From JAXLYE01 sp046351595 (GTDB lineage: Bacteria; Myxococcota_A; Polyangia; Palsa-1104; JAEUJZ01), in assembly GCA_046351595.1 (NCBI GenBank), contig JAXLYE010000002.1, forward strand, positions 620,001-684,000: a stretch of DNA of 64,000 bases, in the 5' to 3' direction. Shown here one piece after another: positions 26,198-36,206 of this stretch (its first letter is position 1; each line of letters begins with the position of its first letter). A program made the position numbers and the translations under genes. The notes beneath the pieces are model-generated. The model had not been told where the DNA came from. It saw nothing but the letters and a program-made list of their open reading frames with translations, and made no database searches.

Positions 26198-27061
26198 ATG
26201 CAGCCGCGCACGCTCAGCCAGAGGATCGCCGGCGTGCTCGAGGTCGGGGCGCTGGCGGCGGTCTCGCTGCTCGGCCTGTACCTGTGGGACCGCTGGCTGC
26301 TCGGCGAGTTGGTGCCCGGCATCGAGCTCCTGCGCGAGCTGCGCCGCATCCCCGAGCGCCGCCTGGAGACGTCGTGGCAGCCCTTCGACGGTCCGGCGCG
26401 GCTGCGCGGCCCGCTGCGCACGCCGGGCGAGCGCAAGACGCCGCGCGGCGCCCCGAGCGCGCTGTGGTACGCCTGGGTCGAGGATCACTACCGCTCCGGC
26501 CGCAACACCAACACTGAGCTGCGGTGCTCGCTCAGCGACGATGATGACCTGTACCTGCAGCTGCCCGGCGCCGGCCTGCAGTCCCTGAGCGTACTTGCGC
26601 CCGAGGCGGCGCGTGCGCCCGGGGTGCCGGTCGTCCTGTTCCACCGCGGCGAGAAGATCAAGCTGCTCAAGCACGGCACGCTCGAGACCCTGTCGCGCGG
26701 CCGCGTCGCGATCGACCTCGGGCCGATCTCCGAGAGCGAGGTCGTGCCGCAGGCGGTGCGCGCGCGCTGCGGCAGCAAGCTGTGGGCGCCGCGCGGCACC
26801 CTGCACTACTTCGAGGCCAGCGTGCCGCTCGGCGGCGAGGTCACGCTGCTCGCCTGCGCCGGCGACGGCGAGCTCGTCTCGTGCCCCGGCAACCTGGGCG
26901 CGCTGTCATCGGCGCCGGACGGCCTCGCCGCGATCCGCCGCGCCTACGCCAACGAGGCCATGAGCCTGCCCCGCGGCGCGGCGCTGCTCCTTCTGGTGGC
27001 GCTGCTCTTGTTCTGCAACTCGCTGCTCAAGCGCACCGAGCGCTCGGACGAGGCGGGCTGA
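26198..27061 (+). CDS. Two-helix membrane protein, possibly GIDE-like
   Basis: A 287-residue protein with an N-terminal helix (VGALAAVSLLGLYLWDRWLL) and a C-terminal helix (GAALLLLVALLLFCNSLL). The soluble middle holds segments (ARLRGPLRTPGE, SALWYAWVEDHYRS, PVVLFHRGEKIKLL) that recall the GIDE/MUL1-type membrane-associated domain, but I am not certain. Function is unknown. ATG 26198 is supported by AGAGGGG eight bases upstream. The next gene starts one base after its stop codon, so the two are translationally linked. Confidence 0.72.
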   Translation: MQPRTLSQRIAGVLEVGALAAVSLLGLYLWDRWLLGELVPGIELLRELRRIPERRLETSWQPFDGPARLRGPLRTPGERKTPRGAPSALWYAWVEDHYRSGRNTNTELRCSLSDDDDLYLQLPGAGLQSLSVLAPEAARAPGVPVVLFHRGEKIKLLKHGTLETLSRGRVAIDLGPISESEVVPQAVRARCGSKLWAPRGTLHYFEASVPLGGEVTLLACAGDGELVSCPGNLGALSSAPDGLAAIRRAYANEAMSLPRGAALLLLVALLLFCNSLLKRTERSDEAG

Positions 27062-27062
27062 C

Positions 27063-27293
27063 ATGCAGCTGGTGTCGTGGGCCGACCTGGCCATCGCTGG
27101 CCTGTTGTGGCTCCTCGGGCTGCAGTACTTCCGCAACGCCGGGCTGCGCCGACGCCGGCGCGCGCAGTCGAGCGAGCCGGCCCGGCGCGGCGACCCGGGC
27201 GCGCTGATCGTCAGCGGGGTCGGCGCGCTGATGGTCGCGCTGGGGCTCTTCGTGATCGCGATCAGCCTGGTGATGGGCGCGCTGATCGGCTGA
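27063..27293 (+). CDS. Small two-helix membrane protein
   Basis: A 76-residue protein with two hydrophobic helices (DLAIAGLLWLLGLQYF and ALIVSGVGALMVALGLFVIAIS) joined by a strongly basic loop (LRRRRRAQ), so the loop should face the cytoplasm. I do not recognise it. It starts one base after the preceding stop codon, which supports it as a real second gene of a pair. It converges with the lipoprotein gene at 27310. Confidence 0.7.
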   Translation: MQLVSWADLAIAGLLWLLGLQYFRNAGLRRRRRAQSSEPARRGDPGALIVSGVGALMVALGLFVIAISLVMGALIG

Positions 27294-27309
27294 GGCGCCG
27301 CGCGCTCGC

Positions 27310-29556
27310 TCAGCGCTTGTCGGCGCGCTTCGGCAGGCGCTCCAGTGCCTTCTTCACCGCGTCGCGCCGCCGCTCCTGATCGCCCTCGAGCGTGTCGAGC
27401 TTCTTGTTGAGCGCGGTCAGCCGGTCCTCGGCCTCGAGGATGCGGCGCACGAGCGGGCTGCCCTCGGGGCCGCTGGTGTCCTTGGCGCCGCCGAGCGCCT
27501 TGAGGTGCTCGCGCAGCCGCTCCAGGTCCTTCTCGGTCTTCTTGATCTCGACGCGCGAGCGCTCGAGCTCCTTGGCCGCGTCCTCGAGCTCGCGCTGCCG
27601 CGCTGCCGCCTCGCCGAGGATCCCGCGCTCGGCGGCGGGGATCGTGCCCTGGGTCGAGAGCTGCTGCAGCCGCGCCGCCTGGAGCGACCGCCACGCGGTC
27701 CGCGTCACCAGCCCCTCCACCGTCGAGACCGGGCGCTCGGTGCGGCTCTGCGGCGGCACCTCGAAGATGGCGATCGGCGAGGCGCGATCGGTGTCGTAGT
27801 CCAGCCGATCCGCGCCCTGCACCTGCGCGTTCTGCGACAGCCCGAGCTGGACGTACAGGGTGCGCGCCTGCCCGGCCCGGTTCTCGACGCGGTAGAGCGC
27901 GTCGCGCCGCCGCAGGAAGTGCTCCTCCAGGGTGCTGCCGTCGAACGTCAGGCGCTGCGGCTCCTCGCGCGACTGCTCGCGGACCAGCGCCAGCTCGACG
28001 TCGAGGTCGACGCCGTACTGCAGGAAGCGGCGCTCGCTCGGCTTGAGGCGCGGCAGCGCGGTCTCGCCGGCCAGGCCGCCGGCGTCGAACACCGCCAGCG
28101 GGCCGTCGGGAATCGTCTGGCGGGTGCTGTTCGCGAGCCGCGCCCCGGACCGCGCCGTGGCACCCGGCCCGTCGAGCCAGGTGATGGCCTCGACCTCGAC
28201 GTTCTCCTGCACGAACGGGATCAGCGCCGAGCCGTGCGCCCGCAGATCGATCGGCTCGGCCAGCGAGTAGGTGAACAGCGCGCCCGCCTCGACGCCGGTC
28301 GACTGCGCCACCGCCGCCAGGTTGCCGACGTCGAGCAGCGAGCTGCTGCCGGTCGAGCTCACGCCGGTGCCGGCGCCGCGGCCGATGGTGCCGATGCTGC
28401 CGAGGCCGATGGTGCCCTCGCCGGTGCCGCCGCCGCCCATGCCGGTGCCGCTGAGGCTGAGGCCCGAAACCTCGGCGTCCTCGATGTGGTCGCCCCACAG
28501 CGCGTCCGCGGTCTGCCCGAGGAGCTGCGGCACCGTCGAGAGGCGGTTCTGCGGCGTGATCAGCTGGCGGCGGTTGTAGCGCGGCGCTGCCAGCGGGAAC
28601 AGGAACGAGTCGGGCCGGCCGCTGACCAGGTGCACCCGCACCTGGCGCCAGTCCTCGTCGGTGTCGTTGTGGATGAGGGCCCAGCCCTGGAGCACGCCGG
28701 CCTTGCCCGTCGGGCCGAGCACCAGGCGATAGGTCACGCGCCACAGCGGCGTCTCGGCGACGTAGCCGAGCGTCACCGGCCCGCCGTCGCGGCTGAGCAG
28801 GCGCAGCAGCCGCTGCGACTGGGCGCCGCGCTGCGACGTGGCATCGAGCGCGGTGCGCAGCCGCGGCGCGAACGACGGATCGAGCGGCCGGATCGCGGCC
28901 AGCCGCCCCGTCGACACGCGGTGCAGCTCCCCGGACTCCGAGAGCAGGAGCAGCAGCAGCTCGTCGCGGCGCGGCGCCGGCTTCGCCGCCTTGGCGTCGC
29001 CGTCTCCGTCTCCCTCCTTGCCGGCGTCCTTGGCCGCGGCGGCGGGCTCGGTCTGCGGCAGCACGTCGATCAGGCGCCCGCTCAGCACGCCCTCGGGGCC
29101 GCGCACCTCGATCGCGGTGCCGCGCAGCGTCGACAACAGCGCCTGGAACGACAGCGCATCCTCGGAGCCCTGCGGCAGCCCGGCCAGCGCCCGGCCCATG
29201 CCGCGCGAGACCAGGCTCGCGAACTCCAGCCCGTAGACCCGCGTGCGCGCGTCCTGCGACAGCACCACCAGGGTCTTGAGCGCATCGTCGACGTGGCTGG
29301 CCGGCACCGGCAGCGAGGTGTCGCGCGCACCGATGGCGCCGGCGCGCTCGAAGTAGCCGACGCCGGTTTCGTACATGCGGACCGAGCGCAGCGGCAGGAT
29401 GCGCGTCGAGGTGCCCGCGATCTGGACCGTGGGCCCGCGGCAGCCTGCCGCGCCAGTGGCGAGCGCTCCGAGCGTGACCAGCGCCAGCGTCAGCCGCCGC
29501 AGCGGGCCGGCGCTGCGGGCGCTCGGGGTCAAAAGGGGTCGGCGGCTCTTTAGCAT
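27310..29556 (-). CDS. Large lipoprotein, DUF4139-like, with C-terminal coiled coil
   Basis: A 748-residue protein with a basic N-terminus and a lipobox (ATGAAGC). The middle resembles DUF4139-type regions (VTYRLVLGPTGKAGVLQGWALIHN then WRQVRVHLVSGRPDSF), and it carries a Gly/Thr-rich insertion (about 375-420; GTGMGGGGTGEG). The C-terminal 150 residues form a coiled coil (RQRELEDAAKELERSRVEIK and RLREHLKALGG). It should sit at the cell envelope; function unknown. ATG 29556 is fixed by AAGGAGC five bases upstream; an open extension to 29640 runs through a 12-bp repeat and is rejected. The downstream gene pair at 27063 is convergent. Confidence 0.78.
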   Translation of the reverse strand: MLKSRRPLLTPSARSAGPLRRLTLALVTLGALATGAAGCRGPTVQIAGTSTRILPLRSVRMYETGVGYFERAGAIGARDTSLPVPASHVDDALKTLVVLSQDARTRVYGLEFASLVSRGMGRALAGLPQGSEDALSFQALLSTLRGTAIEVRGPEGVLSGRLIDVLPQTEPAAAAKDAGKEGDGDGDAKAAKPAPRRDELLLLLLSESGELHRVSTGRLAAIRPLDPSFAPRLRTALDATSQRGAQSQRLLRLLSRDGGPVTLGYVAETPLWRVTYRLVLGPTGKAGVLQGWALIHNDTDEDWRQVRVHLVSGRPDSFLFPLAAPRYNRRQLITPQNRLSTVPQLLGQTADALWGDHIEDAEVSGLSLSGTGMGGGGTGEGTIGLGSIGTIGRGAGTGVSSTGSSSLLDVGNLAAVAQSTGVEAGALFTYSLAEPIDLRAHGSALIPFVQENVEVEAITWLDGPGATARSGARLANSTRQTIPDGPLAVFDAGGLAGETALPRLKPSERRFLQYGVDLDVELALVREQSREEPQRLTFDGSTLEEHFLRRRDALYRVENRAGQARTLYVQLGLSQNAQVQGADRLDYDTDRASPIAIFEVPPQSRTERPVSTVEGLVTRTAWRSLQAARLQQLSTQGTIPAAERGILGEAAARQRELEDAAKELERSRVEIKKTEKDLERLREHLKALGGAKDTSGPEGSPLVRRILEAEDRLTALNKKLDTLEGDQERRRDAVKKALERLPKRADKR

Positions 29557-29610
29557 CGGCAGCTCCTTCCAGGTACGGGGCAGCGCCCTCGCTCGCTCAT
29601 CGCTCTCGCT

Positions 29611-29646
29611 AATCACTTGGCGGATCACTTGGCGGATCACTTGGCG
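29611..29646. repeat. 12-bp tandem array, unit GATCACTTGGCG, three copies
   Basis: Three units (the first differs by one base) at 29611, 29623 and 29635, lying 55-90 bp upstream of the leftward lipoprotein gene. The 300-bp gap between the two leftward genes holds no gene that I can support. Confidence 0.9.
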
Positions 29647-29857
29647 GATCGCTCTATCGATCGGACCGTTGAGGTAACGGGAACAGCGCCTTGGACAACC
29701 CCCCAGGGCGCAGGTTCGCAGGGACCTGCAAGGGGACGATTTTACCGGGGAATCGCCCTATGGTGTGGAGCTTTCTTCCCGTTGTCGGCGAGCCGCCCGG
29801 GCCGGCGTGCCCGATCCGACCGATCGCAGGTTCAGCGGAATCCGCGAGATCAGCGGA

Positions 29858-31108
<1,251 letters not shown>

Positions 31109-31111
31109 CCG

Positions 31112-32665
31112 TTACGGAGCCGAGGCCGGGCCCGAGGCCGGGCCGGCGCCTGAGGACGCGACCTGGGTCGGCTCGGCGAGGATGTGCAGGCGGTCGTCCT
31201 CGAGCTGGCGGGCCGCGGTCAGCACCTTCTTGCCGCCGCGATCGCTGAAGCCGAACTCCGTCACCTTGCCCTCGGTGACCAGGAGGTCGAGCTGGCCGTC
31301 GCCGTTGTAGACGAGGAGCTGGCCGTAGGCGGTGGCCTCTTCGCCCTCGCGCGATTCGATGCCGCCGCAGCGGACCACGAACAGGCCGCGCACGGTGTCG
31401 CGCCCCTCGGCGTTCTTCTCGCGGAAGGCGTAGTAGAAGGCCTTGCCCGAGTCGGGCTTCTGGCACACCGCGGGCTTGGCCGCGAGCGCCTTGTCGAGCG
31501 GCGGCTGGTCGCGATCCTCGAACGTGTTGAAGCCTGCGGTATTGAGCAGCCCGAGCGCGTTCACCTGCGGCAGCTCGACGCCCTGCGCGCAGCCCTCGGC
31601 GCAGAAGTTCAGGTCGTGCATGCACAGCCCGTCGGTCGTCGGGAACGGCCGCTTGTCGGTGAGCGCCACCCGCACCGGCACGAGCTCGGCGAAGCGCGAC
31701 CTGGCCAGCCGCTGCGCCAGCGCCCGCGACGGCTCGCTGCCCAGGCCGTGCTGCTGCGCGCCGGCCAGAACGCGCGGCGCGCGGCAGTAGAAGCTGTACT
31801 CGTGCTTCTTGCAGCCCGGCGCCGTCGCCGTCGGATCGTCCGTGACCTTCACCTCCTTGGAGGTGAGCGTGTACTGCGGCAGCACCGGCATCTGCTGCTT
31901 CACGGTGTCCTTGAACGCCGAGGCCAGCTGCGCGCGCTCCTGCTTCCACTTGAGCAGCTTCTCCAGCCGCGCCTTCTCGAACGCCGGGTTCTCGCGCGTC
32001 GTCGCGGTGACGAAGACCTGGATGTCCGAGACCGTGGTGTCGTCCCACTTGCTGCCCGGGTAGACCGAGCCGACGCGCAGCTCCACCGACTCGAACGGAC
32101 CGGGCGGCTGGCTGAGCACGACCTCCTGGAAGCCCTTCTCGTCCTTGAGCGTGGTGGTCACGCTCTTGCCGCTGGGCAGGAGCTTGAGCGTCACGTCCTT
32201 GAGCCGGTCGTTGAGCGCGAACAGCCGATCCGTCTTCTGGTAGCCGTTGCGGATGAGGACCCGCACCTTCGAGGCGCCCTCCATCGGCGAGAACTTGAGC
32301 AGCAGCCACTCGCCGTCGCCGTGGCCCTTCTTGCCCTCGACCCAGGCGGTCTTGGGGTCGTCGTCGCCGATGTACAGCGGGTGGTAGTTCTGCTGGAACT
32401 TGTTGAAGTCGTCCCACAGGAACGAGCTGGCCTCGGCGCTGGCGACGTGCAGGCGGCGCTCGATGGCCGGGCCGGCCGGGGCCGCGGTCGCGGTCTTGGC
32501 CGGGGCGTCCGAAGCCGGAGCGGGCGCCGCCGCCGGAGCTGCTGCCGCTGCCGCCGGAGGCGCCGCGCTCGCGGTGCGCGGGACAGACAGCCGATCCGTC
32601 GCACCGGCGGCGAACAGGACCGAGACACCACCAGCGAGCAGCCAAGGCACGAGGGTCTTGCGCAT
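31112..32665 (-). CDS. Exported discoidin-like protein, partner of the multiheme cytochrome
   Basis: A 517-residue secreted protein. Signal peptide MRKTLVPWLLAGGVSVLFAA, an Ala/Pro-rich linker to about residue 65, then a domain resembling the discoidin-like (NADase-type glycan-binding) module: FLWDDFNKFQQNYHPLYIGD, KTAWVEGKKGHGDGEWL and VRVLIRNGYQKTDRLFALN. The C-terminal half has six or more cysteines (GCKKHEYSFYCRAP, LCMHDLNFCAEGCAQG) likely forming disulfides. Such domains often bind carbohydrate or surfaces. It is the first gene of a two-gene unit with the cytochrome. The start ATG lies close to the window's VWA gene end. Confidence 0.8.
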   Translation of the reverse strand: MRKTLVPWLLAGGVSVLFAAGATDRLSVPRTASAAPPAAAAAAPAAAPAPASDAPAKTATAAPAGPAIERRLHVASAEASSFLWDDFNKFQQNYHPLYIGDDDPKTAWVEGKKGHGDGEWLLLKFSPMEGASKVRVLIRNGYQKTDRLFALNDRLKDVTLKLLPSGKSVTTTLKDEKGFQEVVLSQPPGPFESVELRVGSVYPGSKWDDTTVSDIQVFVTATTRENPAFEKARLEKLLKWKQERAQLASAFKDTVKQQMPVLPQYTLTSKEVKVTDDPTATAPGCKKHEYSFYCRAPRVLAGAQQHGLGSEPSRALAQRLARSRFAELVPVRVALTDKRPFPTTDGLCMHDLNFCAEGCAQGVELPQVNALGLLNTAGFNTFEDRDQPPLDKALAAKPAVCQKPDSGKAFYYAFREKNAEGRDTVRGLFVVRCGGIESREGEEATAYGQLLVYNGDGQLDLLVTEGKVTEFGFSDRGGKKVLTAARQLEDDRLHILAEPTQVASSGAGPASGPASAP

Positions 32666-32729
32666 GGCGACATTTTAGGCCGCCGCGCCTACCTCTGACC
32701 AGATAGTCGTTACGGACCGGGCGCGCGCG

Positions 32730-33911
32730 TCAGTGACTGAGCTCGCGCATGGCCGCGTCGAGGCCGTGCAGGGTCAGCGGGAACATGCGGCCGGACAAAA
32801 GCTTGTGCACCATGCCGACGGACTGATAGTGCGGCCACAGCGCCTCGGCCATCGGGTTGAGCCAGACCGCGCGCGGGTACGCCTCGAGCAGCCGGCCGAG
32901 CCACGTCGCGCCCGGCTCCTCGTTCCAGTGCTCGACGGAGCCGCCGCGCTGCACCAGTTCGTACGGGCTCATCGCCGCGTCGCCGACGAAGATCAGCTTG
33001 TAGTCGGGCGGGTAGGTGCGCAGCACCTCGAGCGTCGGCGTGCGCTCGGCGAAGCGGCGGACGTTGTCGCGCCACAGCGACTCGTAGACGCAGTTGTGGA
33101 AGTAGAAGTGGATGAGGTGCTTGAACTCGCTGCGCGCGGCGGTAAAAAGCTCGGCGCAGGCGGCCACGTGATCGTCCATCGAGCCGCCGATGTCGAGCAG
33201 CAAAAGCACCTTCACCGCGTTGTGGCGCTCGGGCACAAGGTGCAGGTCGAGGTAGCCGGCGTTCTCGGCGGTCGCCTGGATGGTGCCGGGCAGGTCGAGC
33301 TGGGTTTTGGCGCCGTCGCGGGCGAAGCGGCGCAGGCGGCGCAGCGCGACCTTGATGTTGCGCGTCCCGAGCTCGACGTCGTCGTCGAGGTTCTTGAACT
33401 CGCGGCGGTCCCAGACCTTGACCGCGCGGCGGTGGCGCGATTGATGTTGGCCGATGCGCACGCCCTCGGGGTTCGAGCCGTAGGCGCCGAAGGGCGAGGT
33501 GCCGCCGGTGCCGATCCACTTGCTGCCGCCCTCGTGGCGCTCCTTCTGCTCCTTGAGCAGCTCGCGCAGCCGGTCCAAAAGCGCCTCGAAGCCGCCCAGC
33601 GTCTTTATCTGCGCGAGCTCCTCGGGGCTGAGGAAGCGCTCGGCGAGGCGGCGCAGCCACTCCTCGGGGATCTCGGCGCCTTCCTGCGGGTCGCCTAGAA
33701 CCTCGATGCCCTTGAACTCCTCGCCGAAGACGCGGTCGAAGCGATCGAGGTGGCGCTCGTCCTTGCACAGCGCCGAGCGCGCCAGGAAGTAGAACTCCTC
33801 GACGCTGGGCGAGATGGTGCCGCGCTTGAGCGCCTCGAGCAGGGTCAGGTACTCGGTCAGCGAGACGGGCACGCCGGCGCGCCGCAGCGCCAGGAAGAAC
33901 TTCACGAGCAT
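32730..33911 (-). CDS. CoxE-type von Willebrand factor A domain protein
   Basis: A 393-residue protein of the CoxE-like VWA family. The N-terminal half is helical (LVKFFLALRRAGVPVSLTEYL at the start, then FGEEFKGIEVL). The VWA domain begins near residue 230 with VLLLLDIGGSMDD, a MIDAS variant D-x-G-x-S in which the usual first Ser is Gly, and continues with LIHFYFHNCVYESLW and YKLIFVGDAAMSPYEL. Members usually work with a MoxR-type AAA ATPase; none is adjacent here. No signal peptide is seen, so it is cytoplasmic. Start ATG 33911. It is divergent from the VTT gene. Confidence 0.87.
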   Translation of the reverse strand: MLVKFFLALRRAGVPVSLTEYLTLLEALKRGTISPSVEEFYFLARSALCKDERHLDRFDRVFGEEFKGIEVLGDPQEGAEIPEEWLRRLAERFLSPEELAQIKTLGGFEALLDRLRELLKEQKERHEGGSKWIGTGGTSPFGAYGSNPEGVRIGQHQSRHRRAVKVWDRREFKNLDDDVELGTRNIKVALRRLRRFARDGAKTQLDLPGTIQATAENAGYLDLHLVPERHNAVKVLLLLDIGGSMDDHVAACAELFTAARSEFKHLIHFYFHNCVYESLWRDNVRRFAERTPTLEVLRTYPPDYKLIFVGDAAMSPYELVQRGGSVEHWNEEPGATWLGRLLEAYPRAVWLNPMAEALWPHYQSVGMVHKLLSGRMFPLTLHGLDAAMRELSH

Positions 33912-33984
33912 GGGTCCCCTATATCATCGCACCGGGCCTTGTCCTGTCGCGAAACCGCGCGAGAAACGCCCGGCATGGGGGAGG

Positions 33985-34026
33985 CTCGCTGAGCTCTGCC
34001 CAGCGAGGGGCACGGGAAAGTGCCCC
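33985..34026 (+). promoter_or_regulatory. Two adjacent hairpins upstream of VTT gene
   Basis: CTCGCTG (33985-33991) pairs with CAGCGAG (34001-34007) across a 9-base loop; directly after it, GGGGCAC (34007-34013) pairs with GTGCCCC (34020-34026) around GGGAAA. Both stems are perfect 7-bp. They precede the VTT coding region by about 95 bp and could be a structured leader. No known riboswitch is recognised. Confidence 0.4.
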
Positions 34027-34119
34027 CCTATCAGACACTGGAGCAGGTCCGAGCGCGAGCGTGCTGCTTCCGATCACGTCCCTGGTTTCAATCTGCCGCG
34101 AAGGGGTCAAAATGGCGCT

Positions 34120-34983
34120 GTGCCGCACAGCCCCAGCAGCCAGCCCCTCCGGTCTTCGCTAAAAGATCGGATCCGCCACCACGCGCGGCGCAACGCGAGG
34201 CTTGTCCGCAGGCTCGGTCCGGCCGCGGTGCTGGCCGGGCTGTGGCTGGTCATCCCGGCGGTGACGGCGCTGTGGATGGTGGCCTCGATCGGCCGGCTGT
34301 CCGACTTTCTGCACTCGCTGCCGATGCACGGCGTGTTCATCTGGACGCCGCTCATCGGCGTGTGCGTGGGCCTGGGGCTGCTCGCGATCTACGCCAACAC
34401 CATGCTGTGCGGCTGGGTGTTCGGCTGGGGCGGCGGCTTCGTCTCGGCGCTGACCAGCTACCTGATCGGCCTGTGCATCGGCTACGCGATCACGCGCCGC
34501 GTCTCAGCCCCTACTGTGAACACGCTGCTCGAGGAGCACGAGCCGGCGGCGCTCTTGCGCCGGGCGCTGCTCCACTCCAGCCCGCGGCGGGCCCTCCTGG
34601 TGGTGACGCTGTTCCGGCTGGCCGGCTTCCCGTTCCCGTTCGGGACCCTGGTGCTGACCAGCCTGGGCGTGCCGCTCGGGCGGCAGATCTTCGCGGCGCT
34701 CATCGGCCTGTTGCCGCGCGTCGGCACCGCGACGTGGATCGCGGCCACCGCGGCCGGCACCGGCGCGCGCGACCTGCAGTCGCTGGTGCGCGCCGACAGC
34801 CAGCCGGTGCAGCTCCTGGTCGGCGTCGGGCTGTCGCTGGTGGTGGTGGCGGCGCTCGGCCTCATCGCGCGCAACGCCATCAAGCGCATCGCCGAGACGA
34901 CGCCGCCGCCGGCGCTGGTTGATGTCAGCGCCGTCAACGCCGCGGGGCACGCGTCGCCCGAGCCGCCCCGCGCCGAGCCCTGA
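34120..34983 (+). CDS. TVP38/TMEM64-family (VTT domain) membrane protein
   Basis: A 287-residue polytopic membrane protein of the DedA/VTT superfamily, a group of lipid scramblase-like proteins. It has about six hydrophobic segments (LAGLWLVIPAVTALWMVAS; IYANTMLCGWVFGWGGGFVSAL) and the family motif around FRLAGFPFPFGTLVLTSLGV, followed by IGLLPRVGTATWIAAT. A GTG at 34120 gives a start just before the first helix; the frame is open to 33814, so another upstream start is possible, but that would overlap the promoter of the VWA gene. The C-terminus is Pro-rich. It is not clearly linked to neighbours. Confidence 0.8.
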   Translation: MPHSPSSQPLRSSLKDRIRHHARRNARLVRRLGPAAVLAGLWLVIPAVTALWMVASIGRLSDFLHSLPMHGVFIWTPLIGVCVGLGLLAIYANTMLCGWVFGWGGGFVSALTSYLIGLCIGYAITRRVSAPTVNTLLEEHEPAALLRRALLHSSPRRALLVVTLFRLAGFPFPFGTLVLTSLGVPLGRQIFAALIGLLPRVGTATWIAATAAGTGARDLQSLVRADSQPVQLLVGVGLSLVVVAALGLIARNAIKRIAETTPPPALVDVSAVNAAGHASPEPPRAEP

Positions 34984-35216
34984 GCGCTGGGCTCCGGCTC
35001 CCCGGCACTCGGGAGATCCCGGGCCGAGCGCGCCGCGGCCTTCGGCGCTTGTCGACGCCGCGGGCTTTGTTGCATGCTGCCGGCACGCCCGGCGCTGCAG
35101 GCGCCCCGTCACGGCACGCGATGAGCGCGGCCGATCGGCGCAGCCCCTCCCGCCATGCGACCGGGCCCGCACATTCCAAGGAATCCTACGGAAGCCCAAG
35201 GAGTTGAAAAAGCGCC

Positions 35217-36152
35217 ATGACCCAAGGCAACCAGCACGTCACCGAGCGAGTCAAAGAGATCCTCTCGTACTATCCGTCGGACAACCCGGGCACGCTGACC
35301 AACCTCTCGCGCCTGATGATGCACGGGCGCCTCGCCGGCACCGGCCGCCTGGTCATCCTGCCGGTGGACCAGGGCTTCGAGCACGGCCCCTACCGCAGCT
35401 TCGGCATGAACCCGGCCGGCATGGACCCGGACTACCACTTCCGCCTCGGCATCGAGTCGGGCTGCAGCGCCTACGCCGCGCCGCTCGGCTTCCTCGAGGC
35501 CGGCGCCGGCCGCTTCGCCGGGCAGATCCCGCTCATCCTCAAGCTCAATAACAGCGACAGCCTGGCCAAGGTCGAGCCGTGCTCGGCGCTCACCGGCTCG
35601 GTCAAGGACGCGCTGCGCCTGGGCTGCGTCGGCATCGGCTTCACCATCTACCCCGGCAGCTCGGCGCGCAACACCATGTACGAGCAGCTCCGCGACCTCA
35701 TCGCCGAGGCCAAGGAGGTCGGCCTGATCTCGGTGGTGTGGAGCTACCCGCGCGGCAGCGGCCTGTCCAAGGACGGCGAGCAGTCGCTCGACATCATCAG
35801 CTACGGCGCGCACATCGCGGCGCAGCTCGGCGCGCACATCGTCAAGGTCAAGCTGCCCAAGGACCGCATCGAGCAGGCCGAGGCGCAGAAGGTCTACGAC
35901 GCGCACAAGCCGGCGCGCGCGACCCTGGCCGAGCGCGTCCGCCACGTCGTCGACTGCACCTTCGCCGGCAAGCGTATCGTCATCTTCTCGGGCGGCGAGG
36001 CCAAGGACACGGACGCCGCGGTGCTCGAGGACGTGCGCGCCATCCGCGAGGGCGGCGGCTACGGCTCGATCATCGGTCGCAACTCGTTCCAGCGGCCGCT
36101 CGAGATGGGCGCGAAGCTCCTGCGCGACATCATGGACGTGTACAAGGGCTGA
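35217..36152 (+). CDS. fbaB: Class I fructose-bisphosphate aldolase (DhnA/FbaB type)
   Basis: A 311-residue Schiff-base aldolase of the bacterial/archaeal FbaB group, cleaving fructose 1,6-bisphosphate to dihydroxyacetone phosphate and glyceraldehyde 3-phosphate. Family features are RLVILPVDQGFEHGP near residue 43, LKLNNSDSLA, TIYPGSSARNTMYEQL, VVWSYPRG, HIVKVKLPKDRI carrying the likely Schiff-base lysine, and the phosphate loop FSGGEAKD with GGYGSIIGRN. The length is slightly shorter than that of E. coli FbaB. AAGGAG lies 13 bases before ATG 35217, rather far. It converges with the aminotransferase gene, with 54 bp between the stops. Confidence 0.93.
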   Translation: MTQGNQHVTERVKEILSYYPSDNPGTLTNLSRLMMHGRLAGTGRLVILPVDQGFEHGPYRSFGMNPAGMDPDYHFRLGIESGCSAYAAPLGFLEAGAGRFAGQIPLILKLNNSDSLAKVEPCSALTGSVKDALRLGCVGIGFTIYPGSSARNTMYEQLRDLIAEAKEVGLISVVWSYPRGSGLSKDGEQSLDIISYGAHIAAQLGAHIVKVKLPKDRIEQAEAQKVYDAHKPARATLAERVRHVVDCTFAGKRIVIFSGGEAKDTDAAVLEDVRAIREGGGYGSIIGRNSFQRPLEMGAKLLRDIMDVYKG

Positions 36153-36206
36153 TCCGCTGCGCTCCGCTCTCGTCGAGGAGAGGGGGAGAGCGGGCGAGCG
36201 GGCCGC

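Noticed and set aside
33814..34119. Extension of the VTT protein upstream
   Set aside because: It would overlap the divergent VWA gene's start and promoter and has no helices; the hairpins also lie there.
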